40,835 nucleotides of DNA, from positions 1 to 40,835 of the forward strand of contig JABWCH010000003.1 in NCBI GenBank assembly GCA_013359215.1, given 5' to 3'. Source of the stretch: Candidatus Brocadiia bacterium. Lineage in GTDB: Bacteria; Planctomycetota; Uabimicrobiia; Uabimicrobiales; JABWCH01. A program made the translations under genes and the position numbers. This document shows positions 17,373-25,414 of the stretch, piece by piece; within the stretch, counting starts at the first letter, position 1, and the number at the start of each line of letters is the position of its first letter. The notes under the pieces are model-generated. The model was given only the letters and a program-made list of their open reading frames with translations, was not told where the DNA came from and made no database searches.

Positions 17373-18288
17373 GAGAAATATTCTCCTCAAGATTTTCTTT
17401 TTCTTCGTCTATCTTTTTTTCCAAGAGCTTTTCCACTGCCTTTTTATGGATGTATTGGATACAATTTTTGATCAAATGCTTTTGGTCGTAAGAACGATGG
17501 AATTTAAAATGCAAGGTGGTAGCAAAATTCCCTTTACTGTCTAAGATAATGTGGCGAGAGTTGGGAACTTGAAAGCCTCTTTTGCATGCAGTGTGTCCTA
17601 CTATTAAAATTTCACACTCTACTTTCTTTGCAAATTCATCGGCAGCTTCCTGGCTTAAATCGCGACCCCAGACTAGCTTTTCTACCATGACTTTATCTTT
17701 TTCTTTATTTCCTGTGCCTTTGCGGAAAAAGTCAAGGGAGTAGTGATGAATGTATTTCTTTACGGGAGTAGTGTGGCATATAAAAATTTTGTTGGGAGCA
17801 AGACAAGCAAGAGGCATGGTTTTCATAAAATCCAGCATAAGCTCACGGATGCTTTCAAAGTGTTGCCCATATTCTTTTTTCATGCCTTCCAGAAAAAGAA
17901 TGTTGTAGCATATACCGCCTTTTAGTATTTCCTTGCCCGTAATCTCGGAAAGTTCATGGTTACCTAAAATAACATGTACCTGGTTAGGAAATTGGCTTTT
18001 GAGAAAAACAATCTCTTCTATTAAAAGGAAGCTGCGGTCTTCCTGGGCTTCATAAGTATGTGTAGGCTCTTGTAAAACGAGATGTCTGTTGGGATGTGAC
18101 TCTAAATCGATTGCCTCTACAACCTTGTGGAAATTTTTAAGGTTGCCGTGCAAATCTCCCATAATAATAACATCCCCTTCTTTAGGGAAAACAACCAAAT
18201 CGCCTTGCCTGTATTTATCTTCCATATTGCCCCGTATGGCAAGGGCGTATGTGGATTTCAATTTGATAAGCTTTCTATTCTCAATCAA
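17359..18288 (-). CDS. PPP-like metallophosphatase, first gene of the operon
   Basis: This 309-residue cytoplasmic protein has motifs of the PPP Ser/Thr phosphatase or diadenosine-tetraphosphatase superfamily: GDLHGN (D45, H47), GNHE (N110, H111) and VGHT. The second motif, normally GDxVDRG, is altered to QEPTHTYEAQEDRS (residues 73-86), so E74 or D84 would have to supply the bridging metal ligand. The C-terminus is a charged helix rich in Glu and Lys. The start is TTG at 18288, supported by CGGAG seven bases upstream; the next in-frame ATG is M22. A promoter at 18352-18380 lies upstream. In a kinase-rich region it could reverse Ser/Thr phosphorylation, but nucleotide hydrolysis is equally possible. 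Confidence 0.8.
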   Translation of the reverse strand: MIENRKLIKLKSTYALAIRGNMEDKYRQGDLVVFPKEGDVIIMGDLHGNLKNFHKVVEAIDLESHPNRHLVLQEPTHTYEAQEDRSFLLIEEIVFLKSQFPNQVHVILGNHELSEITGKEILKGGICYNILFLEGMKKEYGQHFESIRELMLDFMKTMPLACLAPNKIFICHTTPVKKYIHHYSLDFFRKGTGNKEKDKVMVEKLVWGRDLSQEAADEFAKKVECEILIVGHTACKRGFQVPNSRHIILDSKGNFATTLHFKFHRSYDQKHLIKNCIQYIHKKAVEKLLEKKIDEEKENLEENISHEDM

Positions 18289-18351
18289 AGAAATACTCCG
18301 TAAGCAGATTTTACTAAGGTGCTTGGAAAAATAAATTCACATTATGTATAA

Positions 18352-18380
18352 GTTATAGCAAGGCCAAAAAAGAATTGCAA
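18352..18380 (-). promoter_or_regulatory. Promoter of the six-gene envelope operon
   Basis: On the minus strand, TTGCAA (18375-18380) is followed after 17 bases by TATAAC (18352-18357). The TTG start of the first gene lies about 60 bases downstream. It is divergent from the protease promoter. Confidence 0.6.
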
Positions 18381-18471
18381 GCATTTTTATTTATTTCTTG
18401 GCTTTCGAAGGCAACCATTGCAATAAAATTTGCTTTTTATCAGAGAAATTTTATATTTGTAAAAAATTTGT

Positions 18472-18499
18472 TTGCAAATTGTGCTATTTATTTTAGAAT
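18472..18499 (+). promoter_or_regulatory. Promoter of the M4 protease gene
   Basis: TTGCAA at 18472-18477 and TAGAAT at 18494-18499 are spaced by 16 bases, about 78 bases before the chosen ATG at 18577. It shares the 18289-18576 divergent intergenic region with the operon promoter. Confidence 0.45.
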
Positions 18500-18576
18500 T
18501 TTGAGAGCAATACTAACTGTATTGTGTTTTTTTTATGGTTAAATTGTGTTTTTTTTATTATTTTGGAGGTCATAGT

Positions 18577-20109
18577 ATGCGTAAGCTTTGGATGATGTTT
18601 TTTGTATTGGCCGTTGTATGTGCTTCTCTGGCTAATGCCGCAGAAAAAATAGATTTGCGTCAAGCTTTAGATGTTATGAGCAAAGTACGCGAATTAAAAA
18701 CTAGCGGAAATGAAGCAGTTCTTTGCAGCCTTCTGAGACTCGATTCTAATACTACATTGAATCTGCTAAAACGCGAAAAAGACAATTTGAATTTTACCCA
18801 TTCTCGCTATGAAATGCTGTATGAAGGCATTCCTGTATGGGGACATTCTATTGTTGTAAGCGAAAGCCAGGATAGCGTTTCTGTTATGTATGGAGAAGCT
18901 ATTTCTGGTATTAGCCGCGATATCCTTTCCACAAAACCAGGATATGATACCAAAAAAGCAATGGCTATAGCAAAAAAACATCATGCTCAGAAAAACAGAG
19001 CTGAGTGGGTTTATGAACATGAAAGCAGCAGATTGGTAGTCTTCGTTGACAACAATAATGTTGCTCGCCTTGGCTATGAAGTTACCTTCTTTGCAGATGC
19101 AAAAGATGGTGGAAAACCCACAGAACCTATGTACATCATCGATGCTCAGACCCAGGAAGTTGTTTTTAACTATGAAAACCTCAACACCGAGACTGCAAAA
19201 GCCAACGGCCCTGGCGGAAATGAAAAGACAGGGAAATATCTGTATGGCGCAAACTATCCTGGTTTTGAAGTAGTCTATGCTAATGAAAAATCCACCATGA
19301 ATGTTCCTGGCAAGGTTCAGGTCGTCAACCTCAATCATGCAAGTTCAGGATCTACTCCTTATTCCTTTGCTGGCCTTGAAAATACTCACAAATCCATCAA
19401 TGGAGCATTCTGCCCATTGAATGATGCTCAGGCTTTTGGAATGGCTGTTTTCAATATGTATACAGATTGGTATGGAGTTCCTCCTTTAAAAAGCCAGATG
19501 ATTTTGAAAATACACTATAGCACCAACTATGAAAATGCTTTCTATTCTAGCTTTGGTGGATTCATGGCTTTTGGTGATGGTAAAGACAGATTCTATCCTC
19601 TCGTATCTTTGGATGTTGTCAGCCACGAAGCTGCTCATGGATTTACAAGAGAGAATTCTAATCTGACATACAGTGCTCAATCTGGCGGCATAAATGAATC
19701 TTTCTCTGATATTGCTGGGGAAGCAGCCGAATATTATCTGATGGGCAAAAATGACTTTGAAGTAGGCGCAACCATTTTCAAAGTACAGGGAAAAGCTCTT
19801 CGCTATATGTACAATCCTCCCTTAGATGGTAAGTCGATTGGTCATGTTAGCAATTATACAAGCAGTATGGATGTTCATTATTCAAGCGGTGTTTATAACA
19901 AAGTATTCTATTTGATGGCTACTGCCAGTGGATGGAATACCAAAAAAGCATTTGACGTTTTCGTAAGATGCAATCGTTTCAAATGGACAAGCAGTACAAA
20001 CTATTCCACGGGTGCAGTCGCTACGCTGGATGCAACCAAAGAATTAGGATATGACACTACTGCTGTTATCAAAGCTTTCCAAGAAGTTGGAATCAATCTT
20101 TCTAAATAA
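18577..20109 (+). CDS. Secreted M4 (thermolysin/vibriolysin-type) metalloprotease
   Basis: This 510-residue preproenzyme has a signal peptide, MRKLWMMFFVLAVVCASLANA, followed by an FTP/PepSY-type propeptide to about residue 200. The M4 catalytic domain carries HEAAH (H350, E351, H354), and the third zinc ligand E374 in NESFSD falls 20 residues after H354, exactly the thermolysin spacing. The C-terminal catalytic histidine is H434 in DVHYSSG. All key residues are present, so an active extracellular zinc endopeptidase is expected. It has no C-terminal P, PPC or PEP-CTERM sorting domain. The ATG at 18577 follows GGAGG and directly precedes the signal peptide; the in-frame ATG at 18535 would add 14 residues without a ribosome site. 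Confidence 0.92.
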   Translation: MRKLWMMFFVLAVVCASLANAAEKIDLRQALDVMSKVRELKTSGNEAVLCSLLRLDSNTTLNLLKREKDNLNFTHSRYEMLYEGIPVWGHSIVVSESQDSVSVMYGEAISGISRDILSTKPGYDTKKAMAIAKKHHAQKNRAEWVYEHESSRLVVFVDNNNVARLGYEVTFFADAKDGGKPTEPMYIIDAQTQEVVFNYENLNTETAKANGPGGNEKTGKYLYGANYPGFEVVYANEKSTMNVPGKVQVVNLNHASSGSTPYSFAGLENTHKSINGAFCPLNDAQAFGMAVFNMYTDWYGVPPLKSQMILKIHYSTNYENAFYSSFGGFMAFGDGKDRFYPLVSLDVVSHEAAHGFTRENSNLTYSAQSGGINESFSDIAGEAAEYYLMGKNDFEVGATIFKVQGKALRYMYNPPLDGKSIGHVSNYTSSMDVHYSSGVYNKVFYLMATASGWNTKKAFDVFVRCNRFKWTSSTNYSTGAVATLDATKELGYDTTAVIKAFQEVGINLSK

Positions 20110-20121
20110 ATTTTGCAATTA

Positions 20122-20180
20122 ATTGCCAGGGGCAATGCCCCTGGCTATATTATATTTTGCCCCTTTGGGGCTAATTTTGG
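20122..20180 (+). repeat. REP-like double-hairpin repeat, copy B
   Basis: Palindromes ccaggggc-aat-gcccctgg (20126-20144) and gcccc-ttt-ggggc (20159-20171) are separated by ctatattatatttt. Orientation is opposite to copy A. It occupies nearly the whole gap between the protease stop and the cytochrome-b-like start, ending about 8 bases before that ATG. Confidence 0.8.
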
Positions 20181-20187
20181 GGATTTT

Positions 20188-20793
20188 ATGTTTTCCTGGT
20201 TAGAGCAAAGAATCAAAGTTAAAAATTTTCTTTTGTCGCCTCTTTTTCCCAGAGGGATAGCAGCATGGTCTTCTTTTCCTGCTGTTTTAACGCTGGTTTT
20301 CTTTTTATGGCAGGGATGTTTAGGGATGGTGCTGGTGTTTTGTTGTAAAGATGCCAGTGATGTAAAAAATATTTCTTTGTTTATGAGAAACTTGCATGGA
20401 ATCGGAGGCAATATACTTTTGATTTCCTTGCTGGCTCATCTTTGCGTAGAATTCTTTAGAGGAGAGTATAAAAGGCCAGGAGAGCTGGTATGGGTCAATA
20501 GCATTTTTTTGTGGCTTCTTGTATGCTTGTCTTTTGTAACAGGAACGATTTTGATTGCCAATAGCAGTGCGCAAAAAACATTAGAGATGTTTTTTATGAT
20601 CCTCCGTAAGTTCCCCTTGGCTGGGCCTTATTTTTATACGCTTTTGCAAAGCGATTCCCCTTCGGTTCTATGGCATCGCTTTTACGTTTTGCATATTTGT
20701 ATTCTTCCTTTATTGAGTATGTTTGTTTTATTTTTCTATATATGGTTAGTTTATAGAAAATCTGTATCTCTATCAGAATCTAAGAAGCCATAA
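20188..20793 (+). CDS. Degenerate cytochrome b6-like four-helix membrane protein
   Basis: This 201-residue protein has four transmembrane helices matching the N-terminal domain of cytochrome b/b6. Helix B carries H70 and H84 with the canonical 13 intervening residues (RNLHGIGGN...LAH), followed by EYKRPGELVW, equivalent to the b6 phrase FKKPRELTW. Helix D carries H169 in RFYVLHICILP, but the expected fourth haem ligand, 15 residues later, is Y184. The conserved PWDQ loop after helix C reads ILIANSSAQ. It can therefore probably coordinate at most one conventional bis-His haem. No Rieske or subunit IV gene is adjacent; the next gene is a membrane pseudokinase 14 bases away. The ATG at 20188 is preferred over a TTG at 20113 that would run through the REP repeat. 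Confidence 0.75.
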   Translation: MFSWLEQRIKVKNFLLSPLFPRGIAAWSSFPAVLTLVFFLWQGCLGMVLVFCCKDASDVKNISLFMRNLHGIGGNILLISLLAHLCVEFFRGEYKRPGELVWVNSIFLWLLVCLSFVTGTILIANSSAQKTLEMFFMILRKFPLAGPYFYTLLQSDSPSVLWHRFYVLHICILPLLSMFVLFFYIWLVYRKSVSLSESKKP

Positions 20794-20807
20794 AGAAAGG
20801 CATAGTT

Positions 20808-22220
20808 ATGACTGGTTTGCCAGAGATTGGGACATCCATAAGCAAATACCAGTTGGTTGCTAAGGTATGGGATGGTACTTTTAGTGAAACATGGCAGGGG
20901 AAAAGTCTTCAAGAGGAATCTGTTGCTATACAGATTATAAAAGATCCTAAAATGCTTGCTATTCTAAAAGAACATCCATTGGAAATCCCTTCTTTTTCTC
21001 ATCCTTCTCTTCCTGCATTGTTATCTATAGAGGAAAATCCTGTCTCTTTTGTATGGGAATATGCTTCAGGACGCAGACTTTCAACATATATAAAAAGTTT
21101 AAAAAATATAAAAGGGAATATAGCTTTATACATCATACGAAAGCTATTAGAAATTTTGAGATTCCTACTTTCGCAGGGAAAAATACACGGATCGATTCGG
21201 CCAAGTAAAATTTTGGTAACCCCTGACAAAAGGGTTTTGCTATGCAATTTAGGCATGGGATTTGCTGAATCCAGACTTCTTGCTGAATGCTTTGCCAGAG
21301 AAGAAAATGTGGATAGATTTTTTTCTATTTTACCGTATTTTCCTGAAGAAGTTTTAAAAGACCAGATTTTTGACGATCCTAAAAGCGATATATTCAGCGC
21401 AGGTATGATTCTTTGTGAGATGCTCACAGGGAAATGTACTCCTGTTCCTGAGATCCCTGCTGCCTTGAATCAACAGGGAATAGAGCCTGGTTTATGCAGT
21501 GTTATTTTAAAGGCAACTGCTGACTTTGAAGAGCGATATAACCATCCAAATGAAATGTATGAAGACATAACCAAGCTGCTTAAGCTTTCTGATCAGGTGG
21601 AAAAAATATACGTTGCTCCTCCTGCCGCAAAGACAGTCAATATAGGAATGGAAGCCATCCCCGCCGATTCGGAAGAATACCGAGTATATCAGGCAGATGT
21701 ATTTTCAGCAAAGCAGACAATCGATGCTGAAGTTGTCATGGCAGAGCCTGTAGAAGAAAGCATGCAACCCGATGCAGACAGCAAAATCACAAGCCAAAGC
21801 CAAAAAAGTCCATTCAGGAAAACAGTGCGCCTCGATGCAGATGCTATCCTCATGTTTTCCACTATTGATAAAAAAATTTTAGATCCTTTGGAAAAAGAAT
21901 CCTTTTGGCCAGGAGTTCTGGGTAAATATTTTTTTGCAACAGCCTTAGTTTTTAGCTCGCTTTTTTTACTTAGCATTTTCAGGGAATCAAAAGACACTTT
22001 TCTGGCTTGGTTTTTATACCCTTTCCACTGCATGGCTGCCTGGGACAAGCCACTAGATTTTTTAGGCAATGTGGCTGTATGGGGCGGGCTTTTTTTCTTT
22101 TCTTTTGTTCCCTTTTTGGATCCAAAGGCTCAAATAAAGAAAAATCCTGTTCTAATAATCTTTGTGGTCTTATACATTTTGGGTTTGTCAGCTTTAGGTG
22201 TATGGGGATTTTTCTTGTAG
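20808..22220 (+). CDS. Membrane-anchored Ser/Thr pseudokinase
   Basis: This 470-residue protein has a recognisable Hanks kinase fold at about residues 14-265 (DIFSAGMILCEMLTGK is the well-kept helix F region), but every catalytic motif is broken. The glycine loop reads VWDGTFSE. The VAIK lysine is Gln (Q42 in VAIQII). HRDLKPxN is HGSIRPSK (H127, G128, S129), and DFG is NLG (N147). Residues 265-365 are an acidic linker. The C-terminus holds three or four transmembrane helices from about residue 375, including a Trp/Phe-rich stretch. It lies 14 bases after the cytochrome-b-like gene and is surely co-transcribed with it. Regulatory or scaffolding signalling is the likely role; it should not phosphorylate substrates in the usual way. 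Confidence 0.85.
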   Translation: MTGLPEIGTSISKYQLVAKVWDGTFSETWQGKSLQEESVAIQIIKDPKMLAILKEHPLEIPSFSHPSLPALLSIEENPVSFVWEYASGRRLSTYIKSLKNIKGNIALYIIRKLLEILRFLLSQGKIHGSIRPSKILVTPDKRVLLCNLGMGFAESRLLAECFAREENVDRFFSILPYFPEEVLKDQIFDDPKSDIFSAGMILCEMLTGKCTPVPEIPAALNQQGIEPGLCSVILKATADFEERYNHPNEMYEDITKLLKLSDQVEKIYVAPPAAKTVNIGMEAIPADSEEYRVYQADVFSAKQTIDAEVVMAEPVEESMQPDADSKITSQSQKSPFRKTVRLDADAILMFSTIDKKILDPLEKESFWPGVLGKYFFATALVFSSLFLLSIFRESKDTFLAWFLYPFHCMAAWDKPLDFLGNVAVWGGLFFFSFVPFLDPKAQIKKNPVLIIFVVLYILGLSALGVWGFFL

Positions 22221-22347
22221 TGTAAAGAATATCCAAAAAAACAAGAAAATTCTTGTTGAAATAAGATCTTAGGAAATTTAAAATAATAAAATTCGTTTTG
22301 AATCCAATTCTTGTTACAACCCATGAGCGCAAGACAGGAAATGAACA

Positions 22348-24192
22348 ATGCAATTTGAAGAAGAAATTTTCTTTAGAACGATTGCCAACCAGGGAGAACT
22401 TTTAAGCGTAGAGCAGGTAGAAGAATGCCTTGAAATCCAAAAGCAAAGTTCTAATCCAGGCAGTTTGTTTGTCCTTATGATTGAAAAAGGATATATCAAC
22501 AATAAAAACATGGCGGCAATTTTGAAAAAAGCACCGCCAGAAATGCAAAGAGAAGCAGGCAAAAAAGAAGACCAAAAAAAATTTGGCGAACTTTGCGTAG
22601 AAAAAGGCTTTGCCAGCTCTAGCCAGATTGCTGAAGCTCTTGCTCTTCAGGAAAGATTAAAGAAAGAGGGCAAACACTTCCGTATTGGGCAAATTCTAAT
22701 CGAGAAAAAATATGTTGCCATGCGCCAGGCGCAGTTGATTTTGGAAATTCAAGGGAAAAAAATCCTGCGTTGCCCTAGTTGTGAAACAAAGTATAACATT
22801 CGCCACTATAAAACAGAAAAAAAATACCAATGCCCTAAATGTAGCGGAGATTTGATTTCTTCTCAGCCAGGCGCATCCATGAGCGTTGAGCGAAGCTTTA
22901 TGAGCAGAGATTCTGTAGACGTGGATGACGAAGCCCTCTCTTTACTTCACAAAAAAATAGGCGATTATGAAATCGTAGAGCTTCTGGGAGAAGGCGGAAT
23001 GGCCGATGTGTATAAAGTTGTCAGCCGATTCCGCAAACGTCCCAGAGCATTGAAGGTCATGAAAGCACAGGCAGGCTTTGAGCGTTTCAACAGAGAATTT
23101 GAAAGTGCGCATTCTCTGCGCCATCCTAATATCATTCGAGTCTACGATACTGGCAAAATCGAAGGAAGACCCTATTTTTTTATGGAATATATGGATGGAG
23201 GGACTCTATCCCGAAGAATAGAAAAAATGGGAATCATTCCTTTAAGGGAAGCACTGTCTGTTTTAAAGCAGATCGCTATGGGATTAAAATATGCTCATGA
23301 AAACAACATCATTCATAGAGATATTAAACCAAGCAATATTCTTCTTGGACAGGATAGCAGCCAGGAAATTGTAGCAAAAATCGCTGATTTTGGAATCGCG
23401 AGAACAACAACCGATAACCAGATTACGGTTACAGGCCAGCTTGTTGGAACATTCAAATATATGTCGCCCGAATATATCCGAGGTCTTAATATTGACGGAC
23501 ATGCTGATATTTTCAGTTTGGGCATAGTCGCTTATGAAATGTTTACAGGCAGAGAGCCTTTTAATGTCGATGGGCCTGTAGGCTATCTCTTTGTTAATAT
23601 CAAAGAAAATCCGCCTCAGATACATCAGGTAAACCCTGATTTGCCTAAATTTGTTTCTCTTATCGTCAGCCAGATGCTTTCGAAAGATGTAAAAGTCCGC
23701 TATGATGCATCTGCTTTATTGAGAGACTTAGACAGGGTATTAGTCCATCTTAGAGAAAATACAAAACTTGTAGAAACAGAAGACAGAACATCTGTTTTCT
23801 ATACCAAAGGAACTCTATCTAGTTTAAAAGGGTTATGGGATAAAATTTTTACCAAATCGCCTAATGAAAAAACAGAAGAGCCTTCTGTTTCGCTATCATC
23901 AGAAAGCGCGGACGACATTATAAGCAACAATGCAGCACTCATGGAAACAGAGGAAGTGGGTAAGGATGCCACTGCCGAAAAGCAATATGAATTTGCTTTG
24001 GATCTTATACAGCAAGGCAATATGGACGGTGCTAAAAAACATCTCCAGGCACTTATTGAAATTTTCCCTGCTAGTCCATGGGCCGTAAGGGCTAAAAAAA
24101 GACTCAATAAAATAGATTCTCCAGAAGAAACCCCAACAAAAGAAAAAGACTCTTCCGTTGTATTGTCTCCAAAAAAAAAACAATTACAGTAA
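22348..24192 (+). CDS. Ser/Thr kinase with MshEN-like N-terminus and zinc ribbon
   Basis: This is a 614-residue protein. The N-terminal 145 residues contain up to four 24-residue units like MshEN motifs: FFRTIANQG...LEIQ, SLFVLMIEKG..., KFGELCVEKG...LALQ and RIGQILIEKK...LEIQ. A zinc ribbon follows with CPSC and CPKC at about 148-170. The kinase domain spans about 213-480 with GEGGMADV, K236, H323-R324-D325, KPSN and D347 of DFG, all intact. A TPR-like helix pair is near 560-595. The frame ends just after an A10 tract (24171-24180), and the frame beyond it encodes an FGE-like domain, so the protein is probably the front part of a fusion. It starts 127 bases after the pseudokinase. The ATG has AGGAAATG upstream. 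Confidence 0.88.
   Translation: MQFEEEIFFRTIANQGELLSVEQVEECLEIQKQSSNPGSLFVLMIEKGYINNKNMAAILKKAPPEMQREAGKKEDQKKFGELCVEKGFASSSQIAEALALQERLKKEGKHFRIGQILIEKKYVAMRQAQLILEIQGKKILRCPSCETKYNIRHYKTEKKYQCPKCSGDLISSQPGASMSVERSFMSRDSVDVDDEALSLLHKKIGDYEIVELLGEGGMADVYKVVSRFRKRPRALKVMKAQAGFERFNREFESAHSLRHPNIIRVYDTGKIEGRPYFFMEYMDGGTLSRRIEKMGIIPLREALSVLKQIAMGLKYAHENNIIHRDIKPSNILLGQDSSQEIVAKIADFGIARTTTDNQITVTGQLVGTFKYMSPEYIRGLNIDGHADIFSLGIVAYEMFTGREPFNVDGPVGYLFVNIKENPPQIHQVNPDLPKFVSLIVSQMLSKDVKVRYDASALLRDLDRVLVHLRENTKLVETEDRTSVFYTKGTLSSLKGLWDKIFTKSPNEKTEEPSVSLSSESADDIISNNAALMETEEVGKDATAEKQYEFALDLIQQGNMDGAKKHLQALIEIFPASPWAVRAKKRLNKIDSPEETPTKEKDSSVVLSPKKKQLQ
24171..24180 (+). other. A10 homopolymer at the kinase/FGE frame junction
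   Basis: CCA is followed by ten A bases and CAA. The kinase frame reads three Lys codons, CAA TTA CAG and then TAA. A minus-one shift here enters a frame that stays open through 25373. It could be a programmed frameshift, transcriptional slippage, a natural mutation or a base-calling error. Confidence 0.75.
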
Positions 24193-24290
24193 TCAAAAAA
24201 AGCCCTGACAAAGAGAACGAAATTCATTCCATTACCACACAAAGGCTTCCCAGTGTAAAGAGGAAAAATCCAGACGCTTCTAAAACAGCT

Positions 24291-25373
24291 GTGTTTCCAA
24301 CTCTTCTTGCGCCTCAAGATCCATCCAAATCTTCTTCAGCATCAACGGAAAAGTCCGAAAAATTCGAAGCTATTGTTCCTGAAAAAAAACACTGGGAAAC
24401 AGATCTTATCTTTTTAGGAAGCTCAAACCCTCAAAGCTCACAACGCAGAATTGCCGCACGAAGGGCAGAAGACCTTTTAGTTTCTCTCAAAGCCATCATA
24501 ACCAACATCAAAAGCAAAGAGGAATATGAGCAAAAACAAGGATGGTTTGATGAAGTATTCAGCAATCTTTGCGTTGTGGAATGGGAAAAAGCCAAAGAAG
24601 AAGTTTCTGAGATTTTATACAAATGGGGGCGTTTCCTTCTGGACAATGGAAAACCAAAAGAAGGACTTGACCGTTTTTGGGAAATCTATGAGAAATTTGT
24701 CGAAACCCGTTGGCATGCCCAGGTTTTTGAAGAGCTTGTCGCTTTGTACCAGACAGAAGACATGGCCTTTATACCTGGCGGGACATTGACCATAGGACAA
24801 ACTTCAGAAGAGTATCTCCTTCGCCCTTATTTTATAGACATATACCCTGTTACCAATTTACAATACTTTGAATTCATTAAAGACACTGGCTATCCAACAC
24901 CTTTCCATTGGATAGACGATATCTATCCCATTGGAAAAGCAAACCACCCTGTTGTATGGGTTTCTTATGAAGATGCAGTAGCCTATTCTTGCTGGAAAAA
25001 CAAACGCTTGCCAACCGATATGGAATGGGAAAATGCTGCCAAAGGCCCTGAAAGCCTTTCATGGCCCTGGAGCAACCAATATGAAGCCAAGCGTTGCAAT
25101 TGCAAAGATTCAGGAATCGGTGATACAACGCCTGTAGGTCAATACAAAACAGGCAAGTCTTTCCATCAATGCTATGATATGGCTGGAAACGTATGGGAAT
25201 GGATAGACAGTTTTTACGATGAAAACCGAAGCTACAGAACTCTCCGAGGCGGCTCATGGTTTACCTTTGAAGAATTCACGACAACCACCTATCGATATTT
25301 TGATTTTCCTGATAGCCGCAAAGGCATCTACGGTTTTCGATGCGCCAAAAGCTTCGGAAGAGATAAAAGATAA
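24291..25373 (+). CDS. FGE-sulfatase (SUMF1-like) domain, probable C-terminal part of the kinase
   Basis: The C-terminal 200 residues form a formylglycine-generating-enzyme-like domain: FIPGGTLTIG, RPYFIDIYPVTNLQYFEFI, HPVVWVSYEDAVAYSCW, RLPTDMEWENAAKG, YDMAGNVWEWIDSFY, LRGGSWF and YGFRC. Before it lie a low-complexity Ser/Lys linker and a helical segment. The only initiator in the frame is GTG at 24291, which has no ribosome site at suitable spacing, yet the frame is open upstream to 24171 with no stop. That argues it is read as a continuation of the kinase at 22348. Kinases fused to FGE-type domains are common in Planctomycetota. In such fusions the domain is generally thought to be a binding or sensory module; sulfatase-activating activity is not implied here. 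Confidence 0.8.
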   Translation: MFPTLLAPQDPSKSSSASTEKSEKFEAIVPEKKHWETDLIFLGSSNPQSSQRRIAARRAEDLLVSLKAIITNIKSKEEYEQKQGWFDEVFSNLCVVEWEKAKEEVSEILYKWGRFLLDNGKPKEGLDRFWEIYEKFVETRWHAQVFEELVALYQTEDMAFIPGGTLTIGQTSEEYLLRPYFIDIYPVTNLQYFEFIKDTGYPTPFHWIDDIYPIGKANHPVVWVSYEDAVAYSCWKNKRLPTDMEWENAAKGPESLSWPWSNQYEAKRCNCKDSGIGDTTPVGQYKTGKSFHQCYDMAGNVWEWIDSFYDENRSYRTLRGGSWFTFEEFTTTTYRYFDFPDSRKGIYGFRCAKSFGRDKR

Positions 25374-25414
25374 AATGTTTTGTATTTAAATAAATCCTTT
25401 TTGGAGGAGATTTT

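Noticed and set aside
20113..20187. Upstream TTG start for the cytochrome-b-like gene
   Set aside because: The extension is a translation of the REP-like repeat, whereas the ATG at 20188 has its own GGGGA site and directly precedes the first helix region.
24291..25373. FGE-like frame as an independent gene starting at GTG 24291
   Set aside because: No ribosome site is present at that GTG, no other initiator exists in the frame, and the frame is open back to the A10 tract inside the kinase gene.
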